From Megalobrama amblycephala (taxonomy: Eukaryota; Chordata; Actinopteri; Cypriniformes; Xenocyprididae), in the NCBI RefSeq assembly GCF_018812025.1, contig NC_063053.1, forward strand, positions 9,990,123 to 10,054,122: a stretch of DNA of 64,000 nucleotides, given 5' to 3'. Position numbers and translations under genes: made by a program. The notes below the pieces were generated by a model, which was not told the DNA's origin, ran no database searches, and saw only the letters and a program-made list of their open reading frames with translations. This document shows, one piece after another, positions 25,063-37,498 of the stretch. Each line of letters starts with the position of its first letter. Position 1 is the stretch's first letter.

Positions 25063-25282
25063 GTAGAAGAGGCTGATTTTCACTGTCAAATCACTTCTAC
25101 ATATGGCCTCTTACAAAAGTGCACACGTTCTTGGCCCTTATATTGATTGGGGAAGGCTCCACACTGAGAGCATTCATTTGGTGCCCATCAGTGTCATTTT
25201 CTGTTTGCCATCTAATGGAACTGCTGTAACTGTATGTTTTTTCTCTTATTTAGACCCATGTCTCTGTCTCTCTGTCTTCCAG

Positions 25283-25357
25283 CCTCTAATCAGCCGCCTC
25301 GTTTCCAGAATTACTTCTTCCAGTCATACCTGCTCATCTATGAGAACACACCAGTGG
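25283..25357 (+). CDS. cdh23: cadherin-23, second coding exon (start of EC1)
   Basis: This 75-base exon supplies two bases of a split codon, 24 codons and one base, so it is phase 1 on both sides and joins the 17066-17150 exon in frame. The peptide reads SNQPPRFQNYFFQSY then LLIYENTPVG. It resembles the mature N-terminus of CDH23: an Asn-containing start, Phe-rich strand A and LLI-x-E-(D/N)-TPVG. The Glu of YEN matches the XEX calcium ligand at the base of cadherin repeats. EC1 is the tip of the molecule that binds protocadherin-15. The acceptor follows a good pyrimidine tract (tctctctgtcttccag) and the donor is gtgg|gtgagt. In other CDH23 genes EC1 continues in the next exon, which is not visible in the remaining 38.6 kb. 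Other cadherins share TPVG motifs, but the NYFFQSYLLI block points to CDH23. Confidence 0.85.
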
Positions 25358-26736
25358 GTGAGTGTCTCTCGCAAACATACACACATACTGCTCTGTCTGT
25401 ACACACACTGATGGATCTTTCTACACATGCTGTCTGAACTTAGTTTTCATTTTTGTTGATTTCAGTCCATGAATGCTGAATGGACCATGTTTCGTTTGAT
25501 TTTCAGTTTGTTCAGTTGTTTTTGTGTGCAAGCTAAGCAAAAGACCCATAGTTAGAATAGATATCCTTAACTAGATGTGTGCATTTTGATTTCAGTGTTG
25601 GAGTATGAAAAAGTTATTTTAGCTAGAAATTCAACAAAAAATGGTTTATGCATGAAATGACCATGTGGTAATGGCTTCTTCAGTGAATTAAATATTTGAA
25701 AAGTACCTTATCTCAAATTCTGCTAGGATGAAAATGATAAACTCATGATATACATTAACACCTTTGACTGAAATCAGTTGATTTAGTTGCTCAGTTTGCA
25801 TGGTAAAACCCTCTTTAAAAGCTTCCAGTAAAGCACCGGCACTACAGCAATACATATTTATACATTAACATATACATACACTTTTTAGCAAATATTTTCA
25901 TTTTATAAAGGGTGTTAATCCCTCCTTACAGTCTTTACTTCCCATCTCACCTCTTACTATTCCTCTTCATCCCTTATTCATAGTTTTCCTGTCTTTAATG
26001 CCTCTTTCACCTCTCCCAGTCTATAGGTCAAAGAGCATGCATGTTTATTTAACCTTGTGACCTCTTGTTATCATAAGCTGCTTTTGTGGTCTTATCTGAC
26101 CCTCAGTCTGCGGTTTGCCTCACTGTTCCTTATTTTTCCTCGTTTTTAAACACTCTTTTGTTATGGACTGAATGATAAACACTTATGTATAATTTAACTC
26201 TATTTGCTAGAGTAAAGCACTTGCACTGTGTTTTAAGCTTAGAGAAATGGCTTCTCTCCATTTAAAAAAAAAAAAAACTCTTGAAAACGTACATTGTAAC
26301 TTGCACTTTTTCTGCATTTGGTAGATTATACAAGAAATAAAACATTTAATGTTGTAAACACAGTTTGCAAAGTTGCATTTTATGTTATTTTATACTTTCT
26401 AGAACTGATTTCAGTAGAGTTTGATGTCTTAAGTGAATGTAAACTCTGTTGAGAAAGAAATTGGATGTTTATCGTTATACTGGATTAGGTCTTAAAGTGA
26501 CAACAGCCTATAAAACTGCTGTTTGTGTCTGGGTCAAAAATGTTAATCAAGCAACAAAAACAGCTTTAACAAAGATAACACAGTGAATACAGTAAACACT
26601 ATAGTATTATTTTACATTTAATGATAGCATTTCTGTACCTGAATACTACTGTTAGACCTTACGTTATTTGTACATTTGTTTTATTATGTTTATCTATATG
26701 CTTGTAATTTGTATATATGTTCTTAATTTTTTACTG

Positions 26737-27150
26737 TCAAGTCAAGTCACTTTTATTTATACAGTGCTTTTTACAATGCAGATTATGTCAAAGCAGCTTT
26801 ACAGTGATAACTGGTAAATAATTTTGGCTGCACAGCAGCTCTGTGAAAATGGTGTCATTGTCCAGCTTAAGTAAATACAGTATTGATTCATTCTGTTTTA
26901 AAAAATCAATAGTTTTTAACATAGATCACATACAATGGTGTCAATGCAGGCAAACCAAAACATTGTTGAATATCAAGTGTCCCCAACTAAGCAAGCCAAA
27001 GGCGACAGCGGCTAAGAACCCAAACTCCAACAGGTGACATCAGGTGACAAACAGGTGATAAAAATGGAGGAAAAAACCTTGAGAGAGACAAGGCTCGGTC
27101 GGGGGGCCAGTTCTCCTCTGGCAAACAGCGAACAGTGCGTGACTGTGATT
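26737..27150. repeat. unclassified interspersed repeat
   Basis: Begins gtcaagtcacttttattta and contains caaagcagctttacagtg, cccaactaagcaagcc and ggggccagttctcctctgg, words I associate with a widespread fish repeat. Class not determined. Confidence 0.55.
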
Positions 27151-27264
27151 CAGACAGCTTAACAGGTCATAAGCCTGTAAAGCTGACAGTTCACTTGCCT
27201 TTAATACTGTTTGAACTTTATTAGTTTGGCTAGTAGTTTTTTTCTTTAGGTTAGAAGTACTTAA

Positions 27265-27887
27265 AGGGTTAGTTCACCCAAAAATTAAAATAATGTCATT
27301 TATTACTCACCCTCATGCCGTTCCACACCCGTAAAACCTTCGTTAATCTACGGAATGCAAATTAAGATATTTTTGTTGAAATCCAATGGCTCAGTGAGGC
27401 CTGCATAGGGAGCAATGACACTTCCTCTCTCGGAGCTTCGGAGCGTTATGAATCAGTGGTTCGAATCAGCGGTTCGGAGTGCAGTCACATGATTTCAGCA
27501 GTTTGCCGGTTTGACACGCGATCCGAATCATGATTCGACACGCTGATTCATAACGTTCTGAAGCTTCATGAAGCAGTGTTTTGAAATCGGCCATCACAAT
27601 AAGTCGTTATTTTGTTTTTTTGGCGCACCAAAAAATATCTCGTCGCTTTATAATATTATTATTGAACCACTGTACTCACATGAACCGATTTAAATATGTT
27701 TTTAGTACATTAATGGATCTTGAGAGAGGAAATTCATTGCTGGCTATGCAGGCCTCACTGAGCCATCGGATTTCAACAAAAATATCTTAATTTGTGTTCC
27801 GAAGATAAACGAAGGTCTTACGGGTGTGGAACGGTATGAGGGTGAGTAGTAAATGAAATTATTTTAATTTTTGGGTGAACTAACCCT
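27265..27887. mobile_element. TTAA fold-back element, agggttagttcaccc family (623 bp)
   Basis: Starts agggttagttcaccc and ends gggtgaactaaccct, with TTAA at 27261-27264 and 27888-27891. Close relative of the 21113-21804 copy. Confidence 0.9.
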
Positions 27888-27956
27888 TTAAAGTGGGTTT
27901 TAAATAATACATTAAAAGCAAAGTTACATTCCCCACCAATGTATTATTATTTTTTG

Positions 27957-28041
27957 TGCTGATCCGAAACATGATCCTGACCGTGACTCGAAAACCGTAA
28001 AATGATCCGAACCGTGAGTTTTGTGGTCCGTTGCACCACTA
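27957..28041 (-). mobile_element. hAT terminal fragment
   Basis: Read on the minus strand it begins tagtggtgcaacggaccac and continues with gttcggatc words, resembling a fish hAT terminus. The other end is missing. Confidence 0.5.
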
Positions 28042-28528
28042 GTGTGTTTGGTCTCAAGCAGTGTTTTACTCTAACAGTTTCTGTCGTTAAATTTCTGTCT
28101 GTGCCTGTATGTATTTCAGCATTTTTAGGGACCCCGATGATTGACAGGGCAATTTGAGAGTGTCAGGGTTTTCATCACCTTGCCGCGTGTTGTCGTGAGT
28201 TGGTTTTAAAATAGATCTATCGGGCCTCTCCGCTGATAGGAGGCTCTCTGAACCGCAAATACACTTACACCACACTTATCCATAAAATCTCAGAATTCTG
28301 CCATCCAGCCCATTTTACGTGAACCATCTGCAAACAAGCAGTGTGTGTGCATGTGTTTCATAAGAGCTCACAATTGTGCCTCTAATACATTATAATGCAT
28401 TGTTTCTTAAACTATGGGCACTTTAGGAAGTGACTTGACGAAAATACATTCTCTTAAAACATGCTTTTCACACTCACTAGTTTATTTAATTTGTCTGCTA
28501 ACAATGTCCAAAAGTGTATAAACAAAAA

Positions 28529-29030
28529 CTACCAATAAAATGTTTGGGGTCAGTACGAATTTTTTTTAAAGAAATTAATACTTTATTCAGTAACATTGCA
28601 TTAAATTGGTCAAGTGTGACAGTAAAGACATTTATAATGTTACAGAAGATTTGTATTTCAAATAAATGCTGTTCTTTTGAACTTTCTATTCATCAAAAAT
28701 ATGTATCATGGTTTCTGCAAAAATATGAAGCAGCACAACAGCATTGATAATAATAAGAAATGTTTTTGATCAGCAATTCAGCATATTAGAATGATTTCTG
28801 AAGGATCTTGTGAAGATTGAAGTACTGATGCTGAAAATTCAACTTTGCATCACTGAAATAAATGACATTTTATAAACAAAAAATTTAAATAGAAAGTATT
28901 TATCATAAATTGTAATAGTATTTCACAATATTGCTGTTTTTACTGTATTTTTGATTAAATAAATGCAGCCTCGGTGACCGTAAGAGACTCAAAAACGATA
29001 AGAATTCTTACCTACCCCAAACCTTTGAGC
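28529..29030. repeat. 'gtttggggtcagta' interspersed repeat, near-complete
   Basis: Contains tgtttggggtcagtacg, cagcacaacagcattgataa, gaatgatttctgaaggatc and an end with accccaaacctttga. The same family recurs at 37010-37465, 42450-42903 and 57685-58340. Probably a non-autonomous DNA element. Confidence 0.7.
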
Positions 29031-29959
29031 TTTTTTTATTCATTTCGGTAATGTGCATATTTTGCATTATATATTATAATGTAATAAGTTACATTATATA
29101 ATAGCATTCTGTGATGGAAATGATGGAGGTGCAATAAAATGACTGACACCTCTGTCGTGCTAAGGCTAGATATACAATTAATTATTATTTTTACAGTGCA
29201 ATTTTGACACAATTATAATAATTTGACAATTACAGCTTGATTGGAAATGATCAATACATAAATTGAAACTTGAAAATACTGAAATTGAAAATCTCCCATT
29301 GACATTGACAGAATGTTCATTGACAGAATGTTCATTGAGAGAATGTTCAGCATTCAAAATGAACAGACAGCGATGACATCATTGTCATACTTGAATTGTG
29401 ATTGATCTTTACTTTACTATCTATTTAGATGCAAATACTACATATTTGGACATTCTACTTATTCAAGTAGCTTGGATATGTGGATGCATAGCTAGTTTAA
29501 GCATTATGTAAAACTCATCATATTCTTTCGTGATATCATATATCCCATCCATTTCTTCTGGCCTCCTTGTTTCATTGTATATGCGATCCATTCATTTAGA
29601 GTGCCAAAATTCCTGTTACCCACCCTGAAACTGAACAAATGTCTTAAGCTACATGAAACTTTGACAATGCATGCAGCATGAACATTTCCTTGACTTGCAC
29701 ACTCTCCATTAACACAGCGCTGAACAGCAAAGACGTTGATGCTGCCAAATTACAAAAGGTAAACAATGAACTCACGACTAGTCGACTACTTTTTGTATGA
29801 CCAGTTGACTAGTTAAAGAGTTGTTGTGCAGATCCTAATTAGTTGATTTCTGTTTATTGAGATTAATTAGGATGTGACAAGCTGTTCCCAGACTATCACT
29901 GGTTCAGTCAGGGTTCATTTCCACCTGCAGCAGTGTCAGCGTGCCCTGTGTGTCCTCTC

Positions 29960-30060
29960 TGCCCTGCCTGACTCTGATTGGTGGTCAGAGCCATCAGCCA
30001 TGTCTGATTGGATGACTCTGATGGCTTATTCATGGAGAGGGCGGATGATTGGACAGTGCC
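29960..30060. promoter_or_regulatory. cluster of three inverted CCAAT (gattgg) boxes
   Basis: gattgg occurs at 29976-29981, 30006-30011 and 30047-30052 in a GC-richer, non-repetitive stretch. NF-Y-type CCAAT clusters occur in promoters and enhancers, but no exon was seen nearby. Confidence 0.25.
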
Positions 30061-30390
30061 AATTTGTCAGAGTTATAGTTTATTAGTAGCGCAGATGTCC
30101 TCGTACTGGAGGACTTCCAAATGACACACGCACTGGCACACCCCGACACAAACACACACACTTACACTAATAAACGCATGCAAACCAACACGTTCACACT
30201 CATGACTTGATGGAGACACAGACTTTCCACTGGGGTGTGTGTATATGCATATAATCACACGAACAGTATCTGTGTTTGTACAGGATCAAGTGAGTTTGTG
30301 CTTCATATTACTTGATGCATTTTTGTGAGTGCATTAGTGAGCTTGTGCTTATAGGGGACAAATATAACAGTGGAAATTGTAACACTCTAA

Positions 30391-30759
30391 GGGGCTGTTT
30401 ACACAATACCGTTTTCAACTAAAAACTGAAAACTTTTTATGCATTTTGGCCATTCATTTACGTCAGTGGCATTTTGGTGGCCTGAAAATGCATTTTGAAA
30501 CAGGTTTCAAAGTTCAAGTTTTTGAAAATGATACTGTTATTGTCTCTGTTTAAACGACAAAAACGTGAATTTGTGAAAACGGTAACGTCATGCACATGCG
30601 GATTATGTGTTCAGTCTATAGGCGTGTAGTTCTTCTTTACAAAGTGACATCGCCAACTACTGGCCTGGCATTAATAATACAGTGTTTTGTGAACTGTATG
30701 TGAAAAACGCAAAGGAAGTTTTTCTGTTTTTAGTACATCGTTGTTGTGTAAATGTACCC
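30391..30759. mobile_element. Harbinger-type MITE (369 bp)
   Basis: Starts ggggctgtttacac and ends gtgtaaatgtaccc, flanked by the 3-bp duplication taa at 30388-30390 and 30760-30762 (TWA, typical of Harbinger). No coding capacity. Confidence 0.7.
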
Positions 30760-30771
30760 TAAATATAGAGT

Positions 30772-31003
30772 AAGTAAAATGTCGCAAGACAGTAATATTG
30801 TGAAATATTAGTACAAATTAAAGTAACTGTTTTCTATTAGAATATATTTTAAAATGTAATTTATTCCTGATGGTTACTTCAGTCTTCAGTGTCACATGAT
30901 TCTTCAAATCATCCTAACATGCTGATTTTCTGCTCAAGAAACTTTTCTTATTAGCATTATTGTTGAAAACAATAGTGCTGCTTAATATTTTTGTTTAAAC
31001 TGA
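30772..31003. repeat. 'gtttggggtcagta' repeat fragment
   Basis: Contains agtaatattgtgaaatatta, cagtcttcagtgtcacatga and atgctgattttctgctc, in the orientation of the 42450-42903 copy. It may continue after the element at 31008-32065, which would then have inserted into it. Confidence 0.55.
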
Positions 31004-31007
31004 ACTA

Positions 31008-32065
31008 CACTGCCCTGCCCAAAAAAAAAAAGGTCGCTGTTTGGATTTTAATAGGCAAATACTTAAGAGTCAATGGATGGATCATTATTACAGTGGTTAT
31101 TATTTTTCCAGAATGTTATATGTTTGGCAACGGATCTTTTAACCCTAAAAGATGGAGTGTGTAGCTTTTCATTTCTTAAACAACCATGTATTAAGATGTA
31201 TCATGGCCATATTCTAGGAGGACAATGTCAAGAGGTTCATTAGGTTCAAATTGTGAAAGAATTGTTGGGAGGGAGCATGAAGAATCATTTTCACACATGA
31301 ATTGGCAATGCAATTTGCAAGTTTTTGGGATGTGCTGGAGGAGACTTTACAGAGTGCTCACCTCTTGCATTGTCAGTATAGGATCTTGACCAAAAAAATC
31401 ATGCACCTCTCGATGGAAATAAATGTTGTGATGTTATTTCCATCAAGAGGTGCATCAATTTTTGGTCAAGATCTTGTATTGACAATGCAAGAGGTGAGCA
31501 CTCTGTAAACTCTACTCCAGCACATTCTGAAGACATTCAATGAATTTAAGGTCTGGACTCAGAGGTGCCAATTCATGTGTGAAAATGATTCTTCATGCTC
31601 TCTGAACCATTCTTTCACAATTTTAACCCTGGTGAATCTTGACGTTGTCATCCTGGAATATGGCCATGATGTGTCTTCCTACAAGGTTGTTTAAGAAATG
31701 AAAAGCTACACACTCCATCTTTTTTTAAAATTTATTTATGATTTATTTATTGAATTTTCAAAACAACAGCAAAACGGTAATAAACACATTTAATAAACAC
31801 ATAAATAATAAACACATTTAAAGAAAAACAAAAACAAAATTAGGTTACATTTTTTTTAAATAAATTAACAAGTTTAGTTCAGAATCACACTCCATCTTTA
31901 AGGGTTAAAAGAACCGTTGCCAAACATATAACATGCTAGAAACATAATAATCACTGTAATAATGATCTATTCATAGATTCTTAAGTATTTGCCTATTAAA
32001 ATCCAAACAGCGATTTATTTTATTTTATTTTATTTTTTTTTTTTTTTTTTTTTGGCTGGGCAGTG
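31008..32065. mobile_element. Tc1-like fold-back element (1,058 bp) with an internal insertion
   Basis: Starts cactgccctgcccaaaa and ends ggctgggcagtg between TA at 31006-31007 and 32066-32067. Nearly the whole element is palindromic: 31040-31410 pairs with 31410-32015. The arms meet in a tight hairpin around 31376-31500. One arm is interrupted at 31723-31885. Confidence 0.8.
31723..31885 (-). mobile_element. small retroposed insertion with 14-bp target duplication
   Basis: Flanked by cacactccatcttt at 31709-31722 and 31886-31899, and absent from the partner arm of the palindrome. T-rich at its left edge (poly-A on the minus strand) and AT-rich throughout, consistent with a LINE-mobilised or 5'-truncated insertion. 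The source is unknown. Confidence 0.65.
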
Positions 32066-33322
32066 TATATTCTGAATTCATTAATTTTTCATTTATTTAT
32101 TTAATGAAATATGTTTTCTTAGTTCATATTTTCCATGAATGCAAAGTCATCACAAAATGGTAAAGTTATGCTGATCCCCACTTTGCCTAGGACGTTCCAA
32201 ATGCATTTCCTAATTTTTGAAAAATGTTTTGTTCATTTATTTATTTTTTGGATTTATTATTTTATTTGGTGTGAAAATAATACCTTGTTATTAGGGTCTG
32301 AGAGTAGAATACCAAATGTCTTTGGTCTTTTTTTTTTAAAATTAAGTATTCTGCAATGGTCTTTGGGTTTGCATTTTTCCACGTGTAAGTGATTAAGTGT
32401 GTTTTAGGCACTCTGTAACGCACAACCTCTTATGGCTTATTGTTTTATGACTTTCTTAGTGTACATATTGGTACTGTTGCTGTAGTCACTCCGTTGCCCC
32501 CAGTGTCCATAGGGGTGCTGTTTGTATGTGTTTTAAGCTGGTGTCTCACTGCAGTAGTTTATCAGCCAGCCAATTTATGACTCTCTCCTTCCTTCTATCT
32601 GGAAAATTCCACTGAGACGCCTCTGTTTGCTTACTCCCAAATTGGCAAGTGGCTTAATTAGACTAATTAGTCAATTAGCTAACTGTAGCATGTGCATTCA
32701 TCTGTTTAAATGACAGAATACTTCAGGCCTGTTTGGCTTTGAATAAAGGGCATACTGCAGATAATTATAATGTTAGTTTAACAGCAGTCTGCTGCTACCA
32801 CTGAGAGGAGTGTGAAGACTTCATTAAGAGCTCAGAAATGCACCGCTTAGGTGAACCAGAGGTTGAAATATCAGCGTGCATTGCATGGTCTGGGTCTCAA
32901 AACTCAAATATTTTGTCTGGATATGGGTCTTAGGTCTTAGACAACCTGCCTTATTTTTCAATACGAATGTAAATTACTTCCTGTGAATTTGCAGGCGTCC
33001 GATTCATTATTTGCTAAATAACTAGAAGAATGGCAAAGTGCAGTGAAGACTAAAACTATTTGCACTAAAAACCAGTGTGTTTATGATTCTGGGTGCGACT
33101 CAGTCAGCTCCCTAGTTCATGAATCAGTATATCGTGTGCATGAATTTGGGCACTGATAAGGACAGTAAGGACCCTGGCTCAATACACACTGGGACACTGA
33201 TGATGGCATGACAGCATCCTCATTGTACAACGTCACTGCTGGTATTTATGAACAACAGCAGAACTGATATTTTTTAAATGTTACTTCAAGTACATTATGA
33301 TAAATACTTTGATTGTTTCATA

Positions 33323-34532
33323 CAAACCCGATTCCAAAAAAGTTGGGACACTGTACAAATTGTGAATAAAAACAGAATGCAATGATGTGGAAGTTTCAAA
33401 TTTCAATATTTTTATTCAGAATACAACATAGATGACATTTCAAATGTTTAAACTGAGAAAATGTATAATTTTCAGGGAAAAATAAGTTGATATTAAATTT
33501 CATGGCATCAACACATCTCAAAAAAGTTGGGACAAGGCCATGTTTACCACTGTGTGGCATCCCCTCTTCTTTTTATAACAGTCTGCAAATGTCTGGGGAC
33601 TGAGGAGACAAGTTGCTCAAGTTTAGGAATAGGAATGTTGTCCCATTCTTGTCTAATACAGGCTTCTAGTTGCTCAACTGTCTTAGGTCTTCTTTGTCGC
33701 ATCTTCCTCTTTATGATGCGCCAAATGTTTTCTATGTGTGAAAGATCTGGACTGCAGGCTGGCCATTTCAGTACCCGGATCCTCCTTCTACGCAGCCATG
33801 ATGTTGTAATTGATGCAGTATTTGGTCTGACATTGTCATGTTGGAAAATGCAAGGTCTTCCCTGAAAGAGATGATGTCTGGATGGGAGCATATGTTGTTC
33901 TAGAACTTGGATATACCTTTCAGCATTGATGGTGCCTTTCCAGATGTGTAAGCTGCCCATGCCACACTCACTCATGCAACCCCATACCATCAGAGATGCA
34001 GGCTTCTGAACTGAGCGCTATTAACAACTTGGGTTGTCCTTGTCCTCTTTAGTCCGGATGACATGGCGTCCAAGTCTTCCAAAAAGAACTTCAAATTTTG
34101 ATTTGTCTGACCACAGAACAATTTTCCACTTTGCCACAATCCATTTTAAATGAGCCTTGGCCCAGAGAAAACGCCTGCGCTTCTGGATCATGTTTAGATA
34201 TGGCTTCTTTTTTGACCTATAGAGTTTTAGCCGGCAACGGCGAATGGCACGGTGGATTGTGTTCACCGACACTGTTGTGATTTCCATTACAGTAGCATTC
34301 CTGTATGTGATCACGGGCATCCAGTATGGTTTTCCAGCCTTGACCCTTACGCACAGAGATTGTTCCAGATTCTCTGAATCTTTGGATGATATTATGTCTC
34401 ACTTTCAACATTTGATATTTTATCTATATTCTATTGTGAATAAAATATAAGTTTATGAGATTTGTAAATTATTGCATTCCTATTTTTATTCACAATTTGT
34501 ACAGTGTCCCAACTTTTTTGGAATCGGGTTTG
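33323..34532 (-). mobile_element. Tc1-family transposon (1,210 bp), full length but inactive
   Basis: Starts caaacccgattccaaaaaag and ends with its inverted copy (cttttttggaatcgggtttg), between TA at 33321-33322 and 34533-34534. It encodes a broken Tc1 transposase on the minus strand. Confidence 0.93.
33544..34411 (-). pseudogene. Tc1 transposase pseudogene (DD34E)
   Basis: Reading leftward: an N-terminal helix-turn-helix piece (34411-34217: RHNIIQRFRESG, then VRKGQGWKT), a middle piece (34320-34021: IHRAIRRCRLKLYRSKKKP and the first catalytic Asp in LWSDKSKFEV), and a C-terminal piece (33990-33544: MVWGCMSECGMG, the second Asp in FQHDN, SPDLSHIEN with the catalytic Glu, ending RRGDATQW). 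Exactly 34 residues separate the second Asp and Glu, as in Tc1 transposases. A frame change near 34300 and a stop between 34021 and 33990 disable it. Such an enzyme would bind the terminal repeats and cut and paste at TA. Confidence 0.92.
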
Positions 34533-34713
34533 TATACCTGCAACATTTCAGATGTAAATTAATTAAAAATGTTAGCTAGATTATGTTCAGTGCCTGTTTA
34601 GTGATGTATTTTTATGCTGAAATAGTATTAAATAACAGTTTGTTTTTACAAAACATCTATTGTGTGGTAAGTTGGCTCATGTGATTTGTTTCGTGTTTCT
34701 GAACGTCCATTAA

Positions 34714-35222
34714 AGGGTTAATTCACCCGAAAATAAAAATGATGTCATTAATTACTCACCCTTACGTCGTTCTAACCCCGCAAGACCTTCATTCATCTTC
34801 GGAACACAAATTAAGATATTTTTAATGAAATCCGTGAGCTTTTTGAACTCCGATAGACGGCAGTATTATTATCACTTTCAAGGCCAGCTCCTATGTCAGC
34901 ATCACATGCATGTGTTGTGCTGCTCACATGTACAGCATCAGCCAATACTGAGTCGCCGTTCTGACTTAGAACCTGGAAGCGCTGCACTGTGTTTACCATG
35001 TCAGCAGTGCAGGAGAATGACAGGGAAGATAAAAAAATTTTTTGTGTCCAAAAGTTATTTTTGTTTGTTTTTTTCCACAGAAAAAGTATTCTCGTCGCTT
35101 CATAACATTAAGGTTGAACCACTGTATTCACATGGACTATTTATCGATGTAATAATGTTGCAGTCTATCGGAGGCCAGAAAATATCTTAATTTGTTTTCC
35201 GAAGATGAACGAAGGTCTTTTT
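34714..35222. mobile_element. TTAA element, agggttaattcaccc variant, right end lost
   Basis: TTAA at 34710-34713. The right arm retains tattctcgtcgcttcataac and ccgaagatgaacgaaggtc but lacks the terminal block. Confidence 0.75.
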
Positions 35223-36516
35223 AGGGAGCGAACGTTTCAGTGCACTGGAAGGATTTTGCTATTGAGACAGACCTTAAAATGGCCAACCTCCTGATCAGTG
35301 CCCTGCTGTTTAAGACGAACCATAATTGAACCTGAAAAACTTGATTTGTTTAATTTATATTTTTGTTATTGTATTTTTCCTATTGTTTCAAATTTGCTGC
35401 TTTGTTCCTAATTTTGATAACAAAACAAACAAACAAACAAACAAAAAGAAACATATTGTGATAAATATAGTTATCGTGAAACAAAATTTCTTATATTGTT
35501 AAATAAGATTTTGGTCATATCACCCACCCTACTTACAGGTTATTATAGAGTAAGATAAATGTGATGTTTCTGTGTTGTGTCCTGACCTGACCTCCACAGC
35601 TCAGTGGTGTTTAGACACGCTTTAAAATAAATGTTTTCCAATGATTCTTTACAGCATGGTTTGGTTAGGTTTTCGATTTGTAGGCTTCTTGAGTTTACTT
35701 TTGATTATAATTTATAGATTTTTCAGACCAGCATATTGGTTTCTGGGCTCTACAGCACATGTAGATGGTTTTCTAAATAACTAAAGCCAAAAAGTTCTTT
35801 GTGGAAATAAATGTACAATACTGCAACATCAGACTGTAATACCCATTTTGCTTGTAACTCTAGTTTTATTAGTAAGGATACTTGTGTCAGATCATATGTG
35901 TCAGATTTTACAATGAATCCAAACTGGATGTGGATATTCAATCCTCAGGGGTCAGATTTCCATGAACTCTAATTGGTGGGATTAGGTTCCTTCTCTGTCC
36001 AGCTGAGTCATTGTGATCTACTGTGTTTGCGTATAGTGTTATGCTGTTTTTATGTCCATAGAAGTATGCAGGAATGCTGGGTAAAGCTTTGTCATGTTGG
36101 GTGAGAGATGTGGAACTGCATACGAGTGTATTTTTATACTCTTTCACTCCCACACATTCACTAGACTACTATAACAGAGCTATTCAATTATACACATATT
36201 AGATATCACACTGGAAAGAAAGCAGATGTGGCATAAAATTTAATTAAATAACACTCACATTCAAAACCAAGAAATGGAATTTTCATATTTGAATAAAAGG
36301 GGGAATGTTGTTGTCAGATTCCCAGAACATTTGGCCTCTGATGAATCCTTAAACACACAAGTATATACATGTGACATGTATATACATGTGACATGGAGAA
36401 ATCTCTCAAATCAATTAGTACACATGTGAAATGTTTCACACACCATGTCACGTTAACATAAACACCTGCTGAATAATGAACATCTAATAACAAATCACAC
36501 ACCTTTCCCTTTGATG

Positions 36517-36519
<3 letters not shown>

Positions 36520-36550
<31 letters not shown>
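36520..36550. repeat. (CT)n microsatellite
   Basis: Uninterrupted ct dinucleotides. Confidence 0.95.
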
Positions 36551-36554
<4 letters not shown>

Positions 36555-37009
36555 TTTTGTGTGGTAATTTAGCAGTGTGATTTCAGAGGAAGTTTGTGTA
36601 TTTAACTCAAACGCAGCATGTGGCAAAACCCTTTAATCTGATAATCCACTTTATTTTGATCCACTTGTTCACTCAGACTCAGTTTAAACATGGCATTTAA
36701 ACTTCACACACTCTCTCTCATACACATGCCCTTATGCTGAGATGAAACTAATCATATGCATTTGTATTAATGCATGTTTGCGTGTGTCTGTAAGGGCCAA
36801 TTTCTTGCATGTTAAAATCTTTCCATTAATGAGCTCCTTGGCTTTTCTAATTGAATAATAAAGGGGCAGGAAGAGACCGCAGGGTGAATATTATCAGTTT
36901 TCCTCAAGCATACTGATAATGTCTAACATTTCCTTGCCCCTGTTTGGATTGACTAAAGGTTATGCTTTTATACTCCAGCCACTCACCTTGATTTAATTTA
37001 AATCATACT

Positions 37010-37465
37010 CTGCGTTTCAAAAGTTTGGGGTCAGTAAGTTTTTTTTTTTTTTTTTTTTTTTATAAATACTTTTTTTTCCCAGCAAGAATGCATTAATCTG
37101 ATCAAAAGTGACAGTAAAGATTTCTGTTTCTATTTCAAATAAACGCTTTTCTTTCATCAAGCAGCACAACTGTTTTCAACATTGATAATAATAAGAAATG
37201 TTTCTTAAGCAGCAAATCAGCATATTAGAATGATTTCTGAAGGATCATGTGACGATAGAGACTGGAGTAATGATGCTGAAAATTCAGATTTACCATCATA
37301 GGAATAAATTACATTTTAAAATATATTCAAATAGAAAATGGTTATTTTTAAATTGGAATAATATTTCACAATATTTGCTGTTTTTACTATATTTTTACTA
37401 TTAATTTTTGTTTTTACTATAGTTCAAAAAAATCTTCCAGAGCCCAACATTTTGAACAGTAGTGT
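37010..37465. repeat. 'gtttggggtcagta' interspersed repeat, near-complete
   Basis: Starts gtttcaaaagtttggggtc and ends acattttgaacagtagtgta; related to 28529-29030. Confidence 0.7.
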
Positions 37466-37498
37466 ATGTACTTTATGAATAGATGTTTTATTATATTG

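Larger units (their letters stand above)
17151..25282 (+). other. cdh23: cdh23 intron, phase 1 (8,132 bp)
   Basis: Bounded by gtaatg and cttccag. Contains the repeats listed separately. Outside them, 17430-18600 is AT- and CT-rich with no convincing coding sequence. 19260-19420 looks like a decayed piece of the TTAA element family. 19920-20490, 21000-21110, 21810-22420 and 23560-24340 show no recognisable gene. Confidence 0.75.

Noticed and set aside
33527..33865. 112-codon plus-strand frame
   Set aside because: Antisense shadow of the Tc1 transposase coding region on the minus strand.
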